64,000 nucleotides of DNA, from NCBI RefSeq assembly GCF_007750855.1, contig NZ_CP036291.1:1674001-1738000 (forward strand). The letters are read 5' to 3'. The translations under genes were made by a program, and so were the position numbers. This DNA comes from Pirellulimonas nuda. Lineage in GTDB: Bacteria > Planctomycetota > Planctomycetia > Pirellulales > Lacipirellulaceae. The notes under the pieces were generated by a model. The model was not told the DNA's origin and did no database searches. It saw only the letters and a list, made by a program, of their open reading frames with translations. Shown one piece after another: positions 18,047 to 26,487 of the stretch. Numbering within the stretch: position 1 is the stretch's first letter; every line of letters starts with the position of its first letter.

Positions 18047-19192
18047 TCACCCCCGCGCCAGCGCATCCGACTGATCCACGAAGTCGTCCCCCGACCACTC
18101 CGCGTCCCCCTGGATCATCTTCTTCTGCTGTGCTTTCTGAGATTGGGCCTCGGCCTTCTTGGCGGCGCGGGCCTCGGCTTGGCGCTGCACTAGGTCGGCG
18201 TGGGTGGTGAAGTAGGGGAGGCTCTTGCCGCGGAAGTCGTCGATGGCTTCGAAGCCGTGCTTCTCCATGAACGCCAGCAGCGACTCGCACATCTCCTGGA
18301 CGCAGCGGTAGCCGAACTTCATCACGCCCGTGCAGACCTGCACGGTGTGGCTCCCCAGCAGGATGAACTGCGCCGCGTCTTCGCCCGTCTCGATGCCGCC
18401 GATGCCGCTGAGGGTGCGGCCGGGGAACTCCTTGTTGATCAGCGTGGCGATCTCCATGCACATCCGCAGCGCGATGGGCCGCACCGCGGGCCCGGAGTAG
18501 CCGCCGGGGGTGGTGTAGCCCTCGACCGACGGCTCGGGCCTGAGGGTTTCTAGGTCGACCGCCACGACGCTGCGGATGGTGTTGATGGCCGCTACCCCCT
18601 GGCAGCCGGCCCGCAGGCTGGCGCGGGTGGGGTCTTCGATGTGCGTGACGTTGGGGGTCATCTTGGCCCACACGGGGAGCTTGGCGACTTGCATCACCCA
18701 GCCGCACACCTCTTCGAGGATCTCCGGGTTTTCGCCCATCGCGGCGCCCATCCGCCGTTCGGGGAGCCCGTGGGGACAGCTCATGTTCAGCTCGAACGCG
18801 TCGACGCCCGCCTCCTCGCACCGGCCCACAATCTCTTGCCAGGCGCCCTTGCTGTACTCCTCCATGATGGACGCGATCAGCACCCCCTCGGCGTGCGAGT
18901 CCTTCAGCCGCTTGAACTCGTCGATCCAGGTGTCGAATGAGCGGTCGCTGATGAGTTCGATGTTCTCCCAACCATAAATCTCGTCGCTCTGGCGTCCCCG
19001 GAGCCGCGCGTACCGAGGCTGCACGTTGTTCACCTTGCCGGCGTCGAGGCTCACCGTCTTACAAATCACGGCCCCCCAGCCATCGTCAAACGCCCGGCCG
19101 ATCACCTTGCCGTTGGTGCCGGGAGGGCCCGAGCCAATGACGAACGGGTTGGGGAGGCGGAGGCCGTCGACGGTGGTTTGGAGCGTGGGCAT
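18047..19192 (-). CDS. preA: dihydropyrimidine dehydrogenase (PreA-type), lacking ferredoxin domain
   Basis: This 381-residue TIM-barrel flavoprotein catalyses or carries the reductive first step of uracil/thymine degradation. NPFVIGSGPPGTNGKVIGRA, FELNMSCPHGLPERRMG (catalytic cysteine), AINTIRSVVAVD, the GYSGPAVRP FMN region and IGGIETGEDAAQFILLGS are all conserved. Standard PreA (about 411 residues) ends in a two-[4Fe-4S] ferredoxin domain. Here the C terminus is instead a Lys/Gln/Ala-rich tail with no CxxCxxC motif, and no preT gene is present in the window. It is followed by an inverted repeat and the aminotransferase gene. Confidence 0.88.
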   Translation of the reverse strand: MPTLQTTVDGLRLPNPFVIGSGPPGTNGKVIGRAFDDGWGAVICKTVSLDAGKVNNVQPRYARLRGRQSDEIYGWENIELISDRSFDTWIDEFKRLKDSHAEGVLIASIMEEYSKGAWQEIVGRCEEAGVDAFELNMSCPHGLPERRMGAAMGENPEILEEVCGWVMQVAKLPVWAKMTPNVTHIEDPTRASLRAGCQGVAAINTIRSVVAVDLETLRPEPSVEGYTTPGGYSGPAVRPIALRMCMEIATLINKEFPGRTLSGIGGIETGEDAAQFILLGSHTVQVCTGVMKFGYRCVQEMCESLLAFMEKHGFEAIDDFRGKSLPYFTTHADLVQRQAEARAAKKAEAQSQKAQQKKMIQGDAEWSGDDFVDQSDALARG

Positions 19193-19200
19193 GACGACGT

Positions 19201-19399
19201 TTTACCACGAAGGGCACAAAGAAGCACGACGGACGCAAAGACGAATAGGACGCGGATGAACGCGGATTACAACGGATTGACAGGGGTCAAGAGAAGGATG
19301 GAATTAATCCGTTTCAATCCTCTAGATCCGCGTTCATCCGCGTCCCATTCTTCCTGCTCTCTTGCTTTCCTTCGTGCCCCTTGGCGCCCGTAGTGGTTA
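19201..19399. repeat. imperfect ~65-75 bp inverted repeat between preA and aminotransferase genes
   Basis: The left arm starts TTTACCACGAAGGGCACAAA and ends with GGACGCGGATGAACGCGGAT (19248-19267). The right arm begins with its exact complement (19325-19344) and ends at TAGTGGTTAA, overlapping the aminotransferase stop. The inner 20 bases pair perfectly; the outer parts are diverged. There is no open frame of note inside. Confidence 0.7.
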
Positions 19400-20737
19400 A
19401 CCTTTTTGGAGCTCGGTGAAGACTTCGTCCAGCATCGCCGTCAGATAGTCTGAATCGTCTTTAGTGATGCACATGGGGGGTTTGATCCGCAGGGTGTTGC
19501 CGTACAGGCCCCCCTTGCCGAGCAGCACGCCGCGGTCTTTCATACGCTCCATCACCGCGGCGGCCTCGGTGTTCGCGGGTTCCTTGGTCTTGCGGTCGCG
19601 GACCAGCTCGACGCCGAGCATCAGCCCGAGGCCGCGGACCTCGCCGATGATCGGGTGCTTTTCCTGGAGCGCCAGCAATGAGTCCTTCATGTGGCCGCCG
19701 ACGACGCGGGCGTTCTCTTGGATGCCCTCTTCGTCAATCACTTCCAGCGTCGCGAGCCCCTGGGTCATGCTGACGGGGTTGCCGCCGAAGGTGTTGAAGT
19801 GGATCCGGTTGTTCATGACTTTCGAGATTTCTTCGGTGGTGGTGAAGGCCCCCAGCGGGATGCCGTTGCCGATGCCCTTGGCCATCGTGATGCCGTCTGG
19901 CTTGACGCCCCAGTGCTGGTGAGACCAGTAGTGCTCGCCGGTGCGGCCGAAGCCCCCCTGCACCTCGTCTGCGTAGCACAGGCCGCCGTACTTGCGGACG
20001 ATCTCGTAGATGATTTGGAAGTACTCCTTGGGGGGAGTCACCGCGCCGCCGACCCCCTGGATGGGCTCGCCGATAAAGCAGGCCACCTCCCCCGGGGTTT
20101 GGTAGCGGATCACCTCTTCGATGTCGCGGGCGCACTTCAGGTCGCACGAGGGGTACTCCAGCCCGTAGGGGCAGCGGTAGCAGTAGCCGGCGTGCGTGTG
20201 GTGGATCCCCAGCGTCTGGTTGCTCTTAAACTTCCACGTGCCGTGCGCGGTCAGCCCCATCGTGGTAGAGGTTCCGCCGTGGTACGCGTTGCGCAGCGCG
20301 ATGACGTCGGTGTTGCCGGTGTGCTCGCGGGCACTGAGGATGGCGACCTCGTTCGCCTCGCTGCCGCTGTTGGTGAAGTAGCTGCGGGTGAGCCCGTCGG
20401 GCATCTTCGAGGCCAGCTTCTCGGCGAACTGTCCCAGCACCGGGTTCAGGTAGATGGTGGTGGTGTGCTGCAGCTTGCCCGACTGCGCCTGCACCTTTTC
20501 CAGCACCTTGGGGTGGCAGTGTCCCACGCTCACCGTCACGATCCCCGCAAACGCGTCGAGATACCGCCGCCCGGTCTCGTCCCACACGTACTGCATCTTC
20601 CCCTCGACGATCATCAAGGGCTCTTTGTAGTACGTAATCACGCCGGGCGAGACGTACTGCTTCCGCAGCGCGATCACCTCCGCGCGCGACGGGCCGGTGT
20701 AGGGGGCGGGCTGGTGGTTGATGATGGGGAGCTGCAT
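19397..20737 (-). CDS. class III aminotransferase (AGXT2 / beta-alanine transaminase-like)
   Basis: This 446-residue PLP enzyme has the fold-type I class III signature YADEVQGGFGRTGEHYW followed by the PLP lysine in MAKGIGNGIPLGAF, and the N-terminal block YLDAFAGIVTVSVGHCHPKV typical of alanine-glyoxylate aminotransferase 2. AGXT2-type enzymes accept beta-alanine and beta-aminoisobutyrate, so here it most likely converts the beta-amino acid from pyrimidine breakdown to malonate or methylmalonate semialdehyde. It lies between preA and the permease on the same strand. The amino acceptor cannot be read from sequence. Confidence 0.88.
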   Translation of the reverse strand: MQLPIINHQPAPYTGPSRAEVIALRKQYVSPGVITYYKEPLMIVEGKMQYVWDETGRRYLDAFAGIVTVSVGHCHPKVLEKVQAQSGKLQHTTTIYLNPVLGQFAEKLASKMPDGLTRSYFTNSGSEANEVAILSAREHTGNTDVIALRNAYHGGTSTTMGLTAHGTWKFKSNQTLGIHHTHAGYCYRCPYGLEYPSCDLKCARDIEEVIRYQTPGEVACFIGEPIQGVGGAVTPPKEYFQIIYEIVRKYGGLCYADEVQGGFGRTGEHYWSHQHWGVKPDGITMAKGIGNGIPLGAFTTTEEISKVMNNRIHFNTFGGNPVSMTQGLATLEVIDEEGIQENARVVGGHMKDSLLALQEKHPIIGEVRGLGLMLGVELVRDRKTKEPANTEAAAVMERMKDRGVLLGKGGLYGNTLRIKPPMCITKDDSDYLTAMLDEVFTELQKG

Positions 20738-20768
20738 GGGGATGGTTGGGCGAAGGACGTAAGGGGAG

Positions 20769-20924
20769 GTGGGGATGAAAAAGAGATGGGGGGATGGTCA
20801 CGCGAGGGTTTGATTTCTTTTCGGTGGCGAAGACAGTTTGATTCCTTCCTCTGAGGGCGGGCTCTTGACGATTGCAGGTCGGCGCCTCCGAGAGACCATC
20901 CCCCTATCCCGTCGTCATCCCCAC
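20769..20924. repeat. 31 bp imperfect inverted repeat between aminotransferase and permease genes
   Basis: Arms at 20769-20799 and 20894-20924 begin GTGGGGATGA and finish GGGGGATGGTC, with 26 of 31 positions complementary. They fill the gap between the aminotransferase start and the permease stop. It could form a long hairpin in the transcript. Confidence 0.65.
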
Positions 20925-20930
20925 ATCCCC

Positions 20931-22373
20931 CTAGGTGATATCCCCCCCTTCGGGCACCAGCACGCCGGGGCCGACGAGGCCCCGTTCTTTGTCGGTGCCC
21001 GGGATCAGGTTGTCGAGCGTGATGCCCAAGATGGCGGCAACCGCCATGCCGGTCTTGCCCACGGCGCCGAGGATGGGACCGAGGCCCCACGGGACCGCGT
21101 TGATCATCGCTTCACCGGCGTCGCTGTAGAAGTACGCGGGGACGCTGAGGCCCATGAACAACGCGAAGCCGCCGATCAGCAGGTTGCGGTCGCTGCTCAG
21201 GTCGGCCTGGGCAAACTGCCGCACCCCGACGGCAGAGATCAGCCCGAACATCACGCAGTACAGGCCCCCCACCACCGGCTGCGGGATGGCCGCGGCCACG
21301 GCGCCGAACTTGCCGAACAGCCCCAGCACGATCAGCAGCACGCCGGCGAGCTGCACCACGTACCGGCTGCCGACCTTGGTGAGCCCCACGAGGCCGACGT
21401 TCTCGGAGTAGCTGGTGCTGCTGAACCCGCCGAACATGCCCGTCAGCGCGCAGCCAATGCCCTCAAAGCCGATGCCGCGCGAGATCTGCTCGGGGCTTGG
21501 ATCCCCCGCGCCGGCAAGCTGGCTGCACGCGTGGTAGTCGCCGAACGACTCGATCATCGACGCCAGGTAGCCGGCCAGCACCGCGACCACGAACGCAGTG
21601 GAGAACCGGGGCAGGCCCCAGGGGAAGAAGACGCCTGTCGTGCGGAGCCACTCGGCGTGCTCGACCGCGTCGAAGCTGACCCGTGCCGGGTGCTCGGGGC
21701 CGTAGACCCCCGTGGCGGTAAGCACCCCGCATACGCCGACGGCGCCGAGGATCGCTAGCAGCATCGGGAAGAGGCGGAACACGAGGCTGTGACGGGCCAA
21801 CACCAGCGAGAACGAGATGATCAACGCCATTGTCAGCAGGCTGGTGGGCCAGTGCCCCGCGGCCACGGGCGCCCCGGCGCCGTAGAGCGCCAGACCGATC
21901 AGCATAATCACCGGCCCCACCACCACGGGCGAGAGGTACCGCCGCACCGCGCCGGCCAGCCCCGAGAAGCCGATCGCCATCTCGGCCAGTGCGCCGAGGA
22001 TCACGGCGCCCGCGATGTACTGCATGCACATGCCGCCGTCGCCACCAAGGCCTCCTTCGCTTGTCGGCTTGAGGACCGTCGGGATGATCACCCCCGAGAA
22101 CGCAGCCAAGAACGAAAAACTAACCCCCTGGATGATCGGCAGCCGCGAGCCGAACGTGGTCTGGAGCAGCGTCGCCACGCCGCTGCAGAGCATGACCGAA
22201 GAAATAAGCAGCGCGGTCTCCGTGGCGTCCATCCCCATCGCCGGCGCCAGCAGCAGCGGCACGGCGACCGTCGAGCCGAACATCGTGAGCACATGCTGCA
22301 CGGCCAGCACCATCGCACGCGGCAGGGGGGGCTTGGAGTCGATGCCGTAGATAATCGGCTGGTTCTCCTGCAT
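20931..22373 (-). CDS. uracil/xanthine permease (NCS2 family)
   Basis: This 480-residue polytopic membrane protein (about 14 helices) belongs to the nucleobase:cation symporter 2 family. The start (VLAVQHVLTMFGSTVAVPLL) carries the QH motif of family TM1, LPIIQGVSFSFLAAF follows, and SFGDYHACSQLAG and GGFSSTSYSENVGLVGLTKV match the substrate-binding TM8-TM10 region. Its place between preA/aminotransferase and beta-ureidopropionase points to uracil or thymine uptake. Confidence 0.9.
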   Translation of the reverse strand: MQENQPIIYGIDSKPPLPRAMVLAVQHVLTMFGSTVAVPLLLAPAMGMDATETALLISSVMLCSGVATLLQTTFGSRLPIIQGVSFSFLAAFSGVIIPTVLKPTSEGGLGGDGGMCMQYIAGAVILGALAEMAIGFSGLAGAVRRYLSPVVVGPVIMLIGLALYGAGAPVAAGHWPTSLLTMALIISFSLVLARHSLVFRLFPMLLAILGAVGVCGVLTATGVYGPEHPARVSFDAVEHAEWLRTTGVFFPWGLPRFSTAFVVAVLAGYLASMIESFGDYHACSQLAGAGDPSPEQISRGIGFEGIGCALTGMFGGFSSTSYSENVGLVGLTKVGSRYVVQLAGVLLIVLGLFGKFGAVAAAIPQPVVGGLYCVMFGLISAVGVRQFAQADLSSDRNLLIGGFALFMGLSVPAYFYSDAGEAMINAVPWGLGPILGAVGKTGMAVAAILGITLDNLIPGTDKERGLVGPGVLVPEGGDIT

Positions 22374-22375
22374 AG

Positions 22376-22414
22376 ACGATGGGCCGGATGACGGGATGGG
22401 CGGGATTTACGGGC
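22376..22414. repeat. left arm of inverted repeat pair B
   Basis: GACGATGGGCCGGATGACGG and the following 19 bases match the outer ~39 bases of pair A and are repeated inverted at 23591-23629 with about two mismatches. It begins two bases upstream of the permease start codon. Confidence 0.8.
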
Positions 22415-22449
22415 GGGGGTTTGGAGCGGCGTTATGGTACAGTCTGGGT

Positions 22450-23052
22450 GTGGAAACGCAAAACTTAAAGCCGACGGTGGTGGCATTCGGCGACGAAGTT
22501 CTCGACCGAATGGCGAGGGCGGTCGAAAAAGTTCAAGAGCGGCTGCGTCGCTCTACCGCCGCTCTCGAAGCGGCCCATGTGCCGTACGCGGCCTTCGGCG
22601 ACAACGCAGTGGCGGCTTGGGTCGCGACCATCGATCCGGGCGCGGTTCGCCACGCTGTTGACATCGAGATGCTCGTCAATCGCGGTGACTACGCCTCGGC
22701 GAAGAAAACCCTTGAGAGCGTCGGCTTCCTGCAGCACGACGAGATGACATTCGTCGATGGTGCCGACGGAAGCCCACGCGAGGCAGTCCGCCTGCTATTT
22801 GCCGGCGAGAAGGCCAAGGAGGGCCACGTAGCCGCCGCTCCGTGCGTATCAGCAGACAGCACGCACACCGCATTCAAGCTGCTGCCGCTGGAACCGCTGG
22901 TGTTGCTTGAGCTGACGCTGTGGCGATGCGTCTGTCGCCTCCACGTTCGCGACTTGATCGAAATCGGCCTAGTCGATCAATCATGGCCTCAGCGGTTCAC
23001 CCCCGCGCTGGCGGGGCGGCTGCAAACGTTGCTGGACGATCCGGACGGGTGA
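22450..23052 (+). CDS. nucleotidyltransferase-like protein (passenger between inverted repeats)
   Basis: Starting at GTG 22450 gives 200 residues; the frame is open from 22396, but those codons lie partly in the repeat. After an N-terminal helix (MARAVEKVQERLRRSTAALE), the segment YAAFGDNAVAAWVATIDP followed by VDIEMLVNRGDY resembles a minimal nucleotidyltransferase fold as in MNT/AbiEii-type proteins, with the aspartates placed in VDIEML. The C terminus has LELTLWRCVCRLHVRDLIEI. Activity is not established: the usual GSxxxGxxxxxSDxD motif is only partly present. It is divergent from the permease gene and lies inside the pair B repeats. Confidence 0.55.
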   Translation: METQNLKPTVVAFGDEVLDRMARAVEKVQERLRRSTAALEAAHVPYAAFGDNAVAAWVATIDPGAVRHAVDIEMLVNRGDYASAKKTLESVGFLQHDEMTFVDGADGSPREAVRLLFAGEKAKEGHVAAAPCVSADSTHTAFKLLPLEPLVLLELTLWRCVCRLHVRDLIEIGLVDQSWPQRFTPALAGRLQTLLDDPDG

Positions 23053-23152
23053 CAACGAACCGGCTCGTCGGGATCGGCGGAGAAATCTCCCCGGCGGCAT
23101 GGATTTTAGCAGAGGCCGGTACGGCATAGAAATCGCAGTCGGCGAGACGCGG

Positions 23153-23512
23153 CTAAGAAGCGGGAATGTCGATCGACCTAATGAGCTTGGCTTGGATGAG
23201 AGTATGGCGACCATCGTCGTGCTCTAGGATCATCATCCCGTGAAGCTCCCAGGGAAAACCACCCTTTGCCTGACTCGAATTGGTAACGCCGACGATTCGC
23301 ACATTCTCGTAGACCTTGCCGCTGCCGAGAAAGACGTTGCAACGCTTACCTTCACCAAGCACTCCCGCAATCTTGATTCGGTTGACGCCTCCATCCCGGC
23401 GAAGCATCCCAAGCAGCGTGAAAAACACGGCGCAGAAAACGATCCCCAATGCAATAGCCCCGACGACACTGATCGCCTTTTCAAACGGGTGAACTTCAGC
23501 AAGGATCACCAT
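23153..23512 (-). CDS. single-pass membrane protein of unknown function (passenger)
   Basis: The ATG at 23512 (GGAG six bases upstream) gives 119 residues. The frame is open to 23623, but its first 37 codons translate the repeat arm. A transmembrane helix occupies about residues 12-37 (KAISVVGAIALGIVFCAVFF), followed by a soluble domain with beta character (CNVFLGSGKVYENVRIVGVT). The GC content is lower than that of the neighbours. No family was recognised. It is convergent with the nucleotidyltransferase-like gene, and both lie between the pair B repeats. Confidence 0.55.
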   Translation of the reverse strand: MVILAEVHPFEKAISVVGAIALGIVFCAVFFTLLGMLRRDGGVNRIKIAGVLGEGKRCNVFLGSGKVYENVRIVGVTNSSQAKGGFPWELHGMMILEHDDGRHTLIQAKLIRSIDIPAS

Positions 23513-23590
23513 TCTAATCTCCGTGACTACTGCGAGCCCTGATGTCTTCCGGCTCAAACCAGTTGCGAGCAATTGTGATTGGTTGTATCC

Positions 23591-23629
23591 CGTAAACCCC
23601 GCCCATCCCGTCATCCGGTCCATCGTCCC
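23591..23629. repeat. right arm of inverted repeat pair B
   Basis: Reverse complement of the 22376-22414 arm (CCCGCCCATCCCGTCATCCG core). Its outer GGGACGATGG end abuts the stop codon of the beta-ureidopropionase gene at 23630. Confidence 0.8.
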
Positions 23630-24502
23630 TCAAAGCTCCACAATCGCCCCATAAGTCTCCGGCCGGCGGTCCCTGAAGAACTGCCACGTGTTGCGCACCT
23701 CGCGGATCAGGTCGAGGTCCATGTCGACGATCACGATGTCGTCCTCGTCGCGCTTCGTGCTCTGAGCGATGAACTGGCCTCTGGGATCAACAAAATAGCT
23801 CTGGCCGTAGAACTCGCCGATCCGCCACGGCTCTTCCCAGCCGGGGCGGTTGATGGCGCCGACGAAGTACTGGTTGGCGACCGCGTGGGCGGGCTGTTCG
23901 ATCTTCCACAGGTACTCGCTGAGGCCCGCGACGGTGGCAGACGGGTTGAAGACGATCTCCGCGCCGGCGAGCCCCAGGCAGCGCGCGCCGTCCGGGAAGT
24001 GGCGGTCGTAGCAGATGTAAACGCCCACCTTGCCGACCGCGGTGTCGAACACCGGGTACCCCAAGTTCCCGGGGCGGAAGTAAAACTTCTCCCAGAAGCC
24101 CGGGTTGCACTGCGGGATGTGGATCTTGCGGAACTTGCCCAGGTACTTGCCGTCCGCGTTGATCACCGCGGCCGTGTTGTAGTAGACGCCGGTGAGTTCC
24201 TCTTCGTACAGCGGGACCACCAGCACCATTTCATGCTTTTTGGCCAGCTCCTGCATTAGCTTGACGGTCGGGCCGTCGGGGACGCGCTCGGTCAGCTCGT
24301 ACCACTTGGTCTCTTGCTCGGCGCAGAAGTAGGGGCCGTAGAACAGCTCCTGCAGGCAAACGACCTGGGCGCCCGCGTCCGCGGCCTGGGCGATCATGGC
24401 GACGTGCTTGTCGATCATCGCCTGCTTGATCTTCTCGACGGGCGAGGTGCTCGGCTCGCAGGTGGTGGCCTGAATCAAGGCGCCGCGGACGGGTCGGGGC
24501 AT
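23630..24502 (-). CDS. beta-ureidopropionase (N-carbamoyl-beta-alanine amidohydrolase)
   Basis: This 290-residue carbon-nitrogen hydrolase has the nitrilase-superfamily triad E52 (VVCLQELFYG), K126 (FRKIHIP) and C164 (VYICYDRHFPDGAR). The sequence closely follows the eukaryote-like beta-ureidopropionase/N-carbamoylputrescine amidase branch. In this cluster it would hydrolyse N-carbamoyl-beta-alanine to beta-alanine, CO2 and ammonia, the third step of reductive pyrimidine breakdown. The putrescine-pathway function is less likely because of the neighbouring preA, dihydropyrimidinase and permease genes. Confidence 0.88.
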   Translation of the reverse strand: MPRPVRGALIQATTCEPSTSPVEKIKQAMIDKHVAMIAQAADAGAQVVCLQELFYGPYFCAEQETKWYELTERVPDGPTVKLMQELAKKHEMVLVVPLYEEELTGVYYNTAAVINADGKYLGKFRKIHIPQCNPGFWEKFYFRPGNLGYPVFDTAVGKVGVYICYDRHFPDGARCLGLAGAEIVFNPSATVAGLSEYLWKIEQPAHAVANQYFVGAINRPGWEEPWRIGEFYGQSYFVDPRGQFIAQSTKRDEDDIVIVDMDLDLIREVRNTWQFFRDRRPETYGAIVEL

Positions 24503-24663
24503 AGGGAGGGACGGGGGGTTGGGGGCGGGAACGCGGCGGTTAATACCACGGCACTGGCCTGGCTGCTGTTCTCCGGTATCCTAACCGACCTGGGGCGAGA
24601 CTCCAAAGCAGAAACTCTCGCCTCTCGCCCCGAGCTTCTACCCCTGGCCCCGCGCCCCCAGCC

Positions 24664-26169
24664 ATGCCAACTATCGAAACGGTCCCCTCGTTCAGCGGCG
24701 GCGTCTGGTCATCATTGGACGCCACCGCCTACGAGGAAGTTTTCAACCCTTCCACCGGCACCGTGATCGCCCGCACGCCGCTGGCCAGCGCGGGGCAGAC
24801 CGCCGAAGTCGTAGAAGCCGCCGCGCGGGCGCTGCCCGGCTGGAGCGCAACGCCGGTGGTCGAACGCGCGCGGGTGATGTTCCGCTTCCGCGCGCTGATG
24901 GAGCAGCACTTCGACGAGATCGCGGCGCTGGTGACCCGCGAACACGGCAAGACGCTCACCGAGGCCCGCGCCGAGGTGAACCGCGGCGTCGAGATGGTGG
25001 AGTTCTCTTGCGGCATCCCCAGCCTGATCATCGGCGACATGCTGCCGAACATCGCCGCGGGGGTCGACGCCCAGTGCGTGCGGCACCCGGTGGGGGTGTG
25101 CGTAGGGATCACGCCGTACAACTTCCCCAACATGGTGCCGCTGTGGATGTTCCCGGTGGCCATCACCTGCGGAAACACGTTTGTGCTGAAGCCATCGGAG
25201 AAAGTGCCCCTCTCCGCCGTGCGGCTGGGCGAGCTGCTGGCCGAGGCGGGGCTGCCCGCGGGTGTGTTCAACATCGTCCACGGCGGCAAGGAGTGCGTTG
25301 ACGCGTTGCTGACCCACCCCAAGGTGTCGGCCGTGTCGTTCGTCGGTTCGACGCCGATCGCGGAGTACATCTACAAGACCGGCACGGCGCACGGCAAACG
25401 GGTGCAGGCCGCCGGGGGGGCCAAGAACCACCTGATCATCATGCCCGACGCGGACCTGGACCGAACGGTCAAGCAGCTCGCCGCCAGCGCCTACGGCTGC
25501 GCGGGCCAGCGCTGCATGGCGGGGAGCCTGGCGGTGGCGGTCGGCTCGGCGGGCGACCCGATGGTCGAGGCGCTTGTGGATCTGGGCGCCGCGATGAAGG
25601 TCGGCCCCTCCGACGGTGACGAGTCGGTCGCCATGGGGCCGGTGATCCGTGCCGAACACCGCACGCGGGTCGCCACGGCGCTGGAGAACGCCAAGAAGGA
25701 CGGCGCCACGCTGGCGCTGGACGGCCGCGAACGGGGCATGACGGACGACGCGTTCTTGATCGGCCCCAGCGTGGTGGACCACGTGACGCCGGAGATGCGG
25801 ATCGCCAGCGACGAGGTGTTCGGCCCCGTGCTGTCGGTCGCCCGTGTGAAGAACCTGGAGGAGGCGCTGGCATTGGGGGACGCGTGCGACTACGGCAACG
25901 GCGCGGTCATCTTCACCCGCGACGGCTACGCCGCCCGCGAGTTCACGCGTCATTTCAATGCGGGGATGATCGGCGTGAACGTCGGCGTGCCGGCGCCGAT
26001 GGCGTGGTTCCCGTTCACCGGCTGGAACCGCTCGTTCTTCGGCGACCTGCACGTGCAGGGGACCGAGGGGATCCAGTTCTACACCCGCCAGAAGGTGACG
26101 CTCACGCGCTGGCCGCGGACGGACGAATCGCACCTCGACCCGGTTTGGCGCGACGCCCCTCGCCAATAG
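24664..26169 (+). CDS. mmsA: CoA-acylating methylmalonate/malonate-semialdehyde dehydrogenase
   Basis: This 501-residue aldehyde dehydrogenase oxidises (methyl)malonate semialdehyde to propionyl- or acetyl-CoA with NAD+ and CoA. The family-specific GITPYNFPNMVPLWMFP block, FVGSTPIAEYIY, GGAKNHLIIMPDAD and the catalytic cysteine C284 (YGCAGQRCMAG) are present. It is divergent from beta-ureidopropionase (161 bp apart) and completes the pathway from pyrimidines to central metabolism. A role in valine or inositol degradation is possible in addition. Confidence 0.92.
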   Translation: MPTIETVPSFSGGVWSSLDATAYEEVFNPSTGTVIARTPLASAGQTAEVVEAAARALPGWSATPVVERARVMFRFRALMEQHFDEIAALVTREHGKTLTEARAEVNRGVEMVEFSCGIPSLIIGDMLPNIAAGVDAQCVRHPVGVCVGITPYNFPNMVPLWMFPVAITCGNTFVLKPSEKVPLSAVRLGELLAEAGLPAGVFNIVHGGKECVDALLTHPKVSAVSFVGSTPIAEYIYKTGTAHGKRVQAAGGAKNHLIIMPDADLDRTVKQLAASAYGCAGQRCMAGSLAVAVGSAGDPMVEALVDLGAAMKVGPSDGDESVAMGPVIRAEHRTRVATALENAKKDGATLALDGRERGMTDDAFLIGPSVVDHVTPEMRIASDEVFGPVLSVARVKNLEEALALGDACDYGNGAVIFTRDGYAAREFTRHFNAGMIGVNVGVPAPMAWFPFTGWNRSFFGDLHVQGTEGIQFYTRQKVTLTRWPRTDESHLDPVWRDAPRQ

Positions 26170-26176
26170 CCAAGGC

Positions 26177-26293
26177 GAGCCGTCGGCGTCAGCCGGCGGA
26201 GCAACGCCTGTCTTCACCCGGATTGCGCCGGGCGTCCTCGTCCCTGCTCGGTGCGAACATGCGCCGTCCTCCGGCCGCTGACGCCGACGGCTC
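26177..26293. repeat. 24 bp REP-like inverted repeat pair
   Basis: GAGCCGTCGGCGTCAGCCGG (starting 26177) and its complement ending at 26293 form 24-base arms with two mismatches, 69 bases apart. The same core recurs at 45281-45375. Confidence 0.7.
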
Positions 26294-26419
26294 CCCTATT
26301 GAGTCCAGCACCGGGGGGTGGTGGGGTGGGGGCCATCGCGCGTGCGTGCGATCCATACTGATCGGCCTAGGCGCGCCTCTCGGGCGCACATCGGCCTGCA
26401 ACGCCTGACGCGAGCCCTT

Positions 26420-26435
26420 TGGCACATCACTTGCA
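26420..26435 (+). promoter_or_regulatory. sigma-54 (-24/-12) promoter for the PRC-barrel gene
   Basis: TGGCAC at 26420-26425, five bases (ATCAC), then TTGCA at 26431-26435 matches the RpoN consensus with exact spacing. Transcription would start near 26446 and give a leader of about 42 bases before the ATG at 26488. Confidence 0.75.
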
Positions 26436-26487
26436 GCTTGGTTGAGTACGGTTTCTCGATTCTGACACTCGAACCAAAGGACTCACC

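Noticed and set aside
24712-26217. 501-residue open frame on the minus strand
   Set aside because: It is the exact antisense of the semialdehyde dehydrogenase gene, its residues show the composition of a shadow frame (His/Arg/Val-rich), and it has no recognisable motif.
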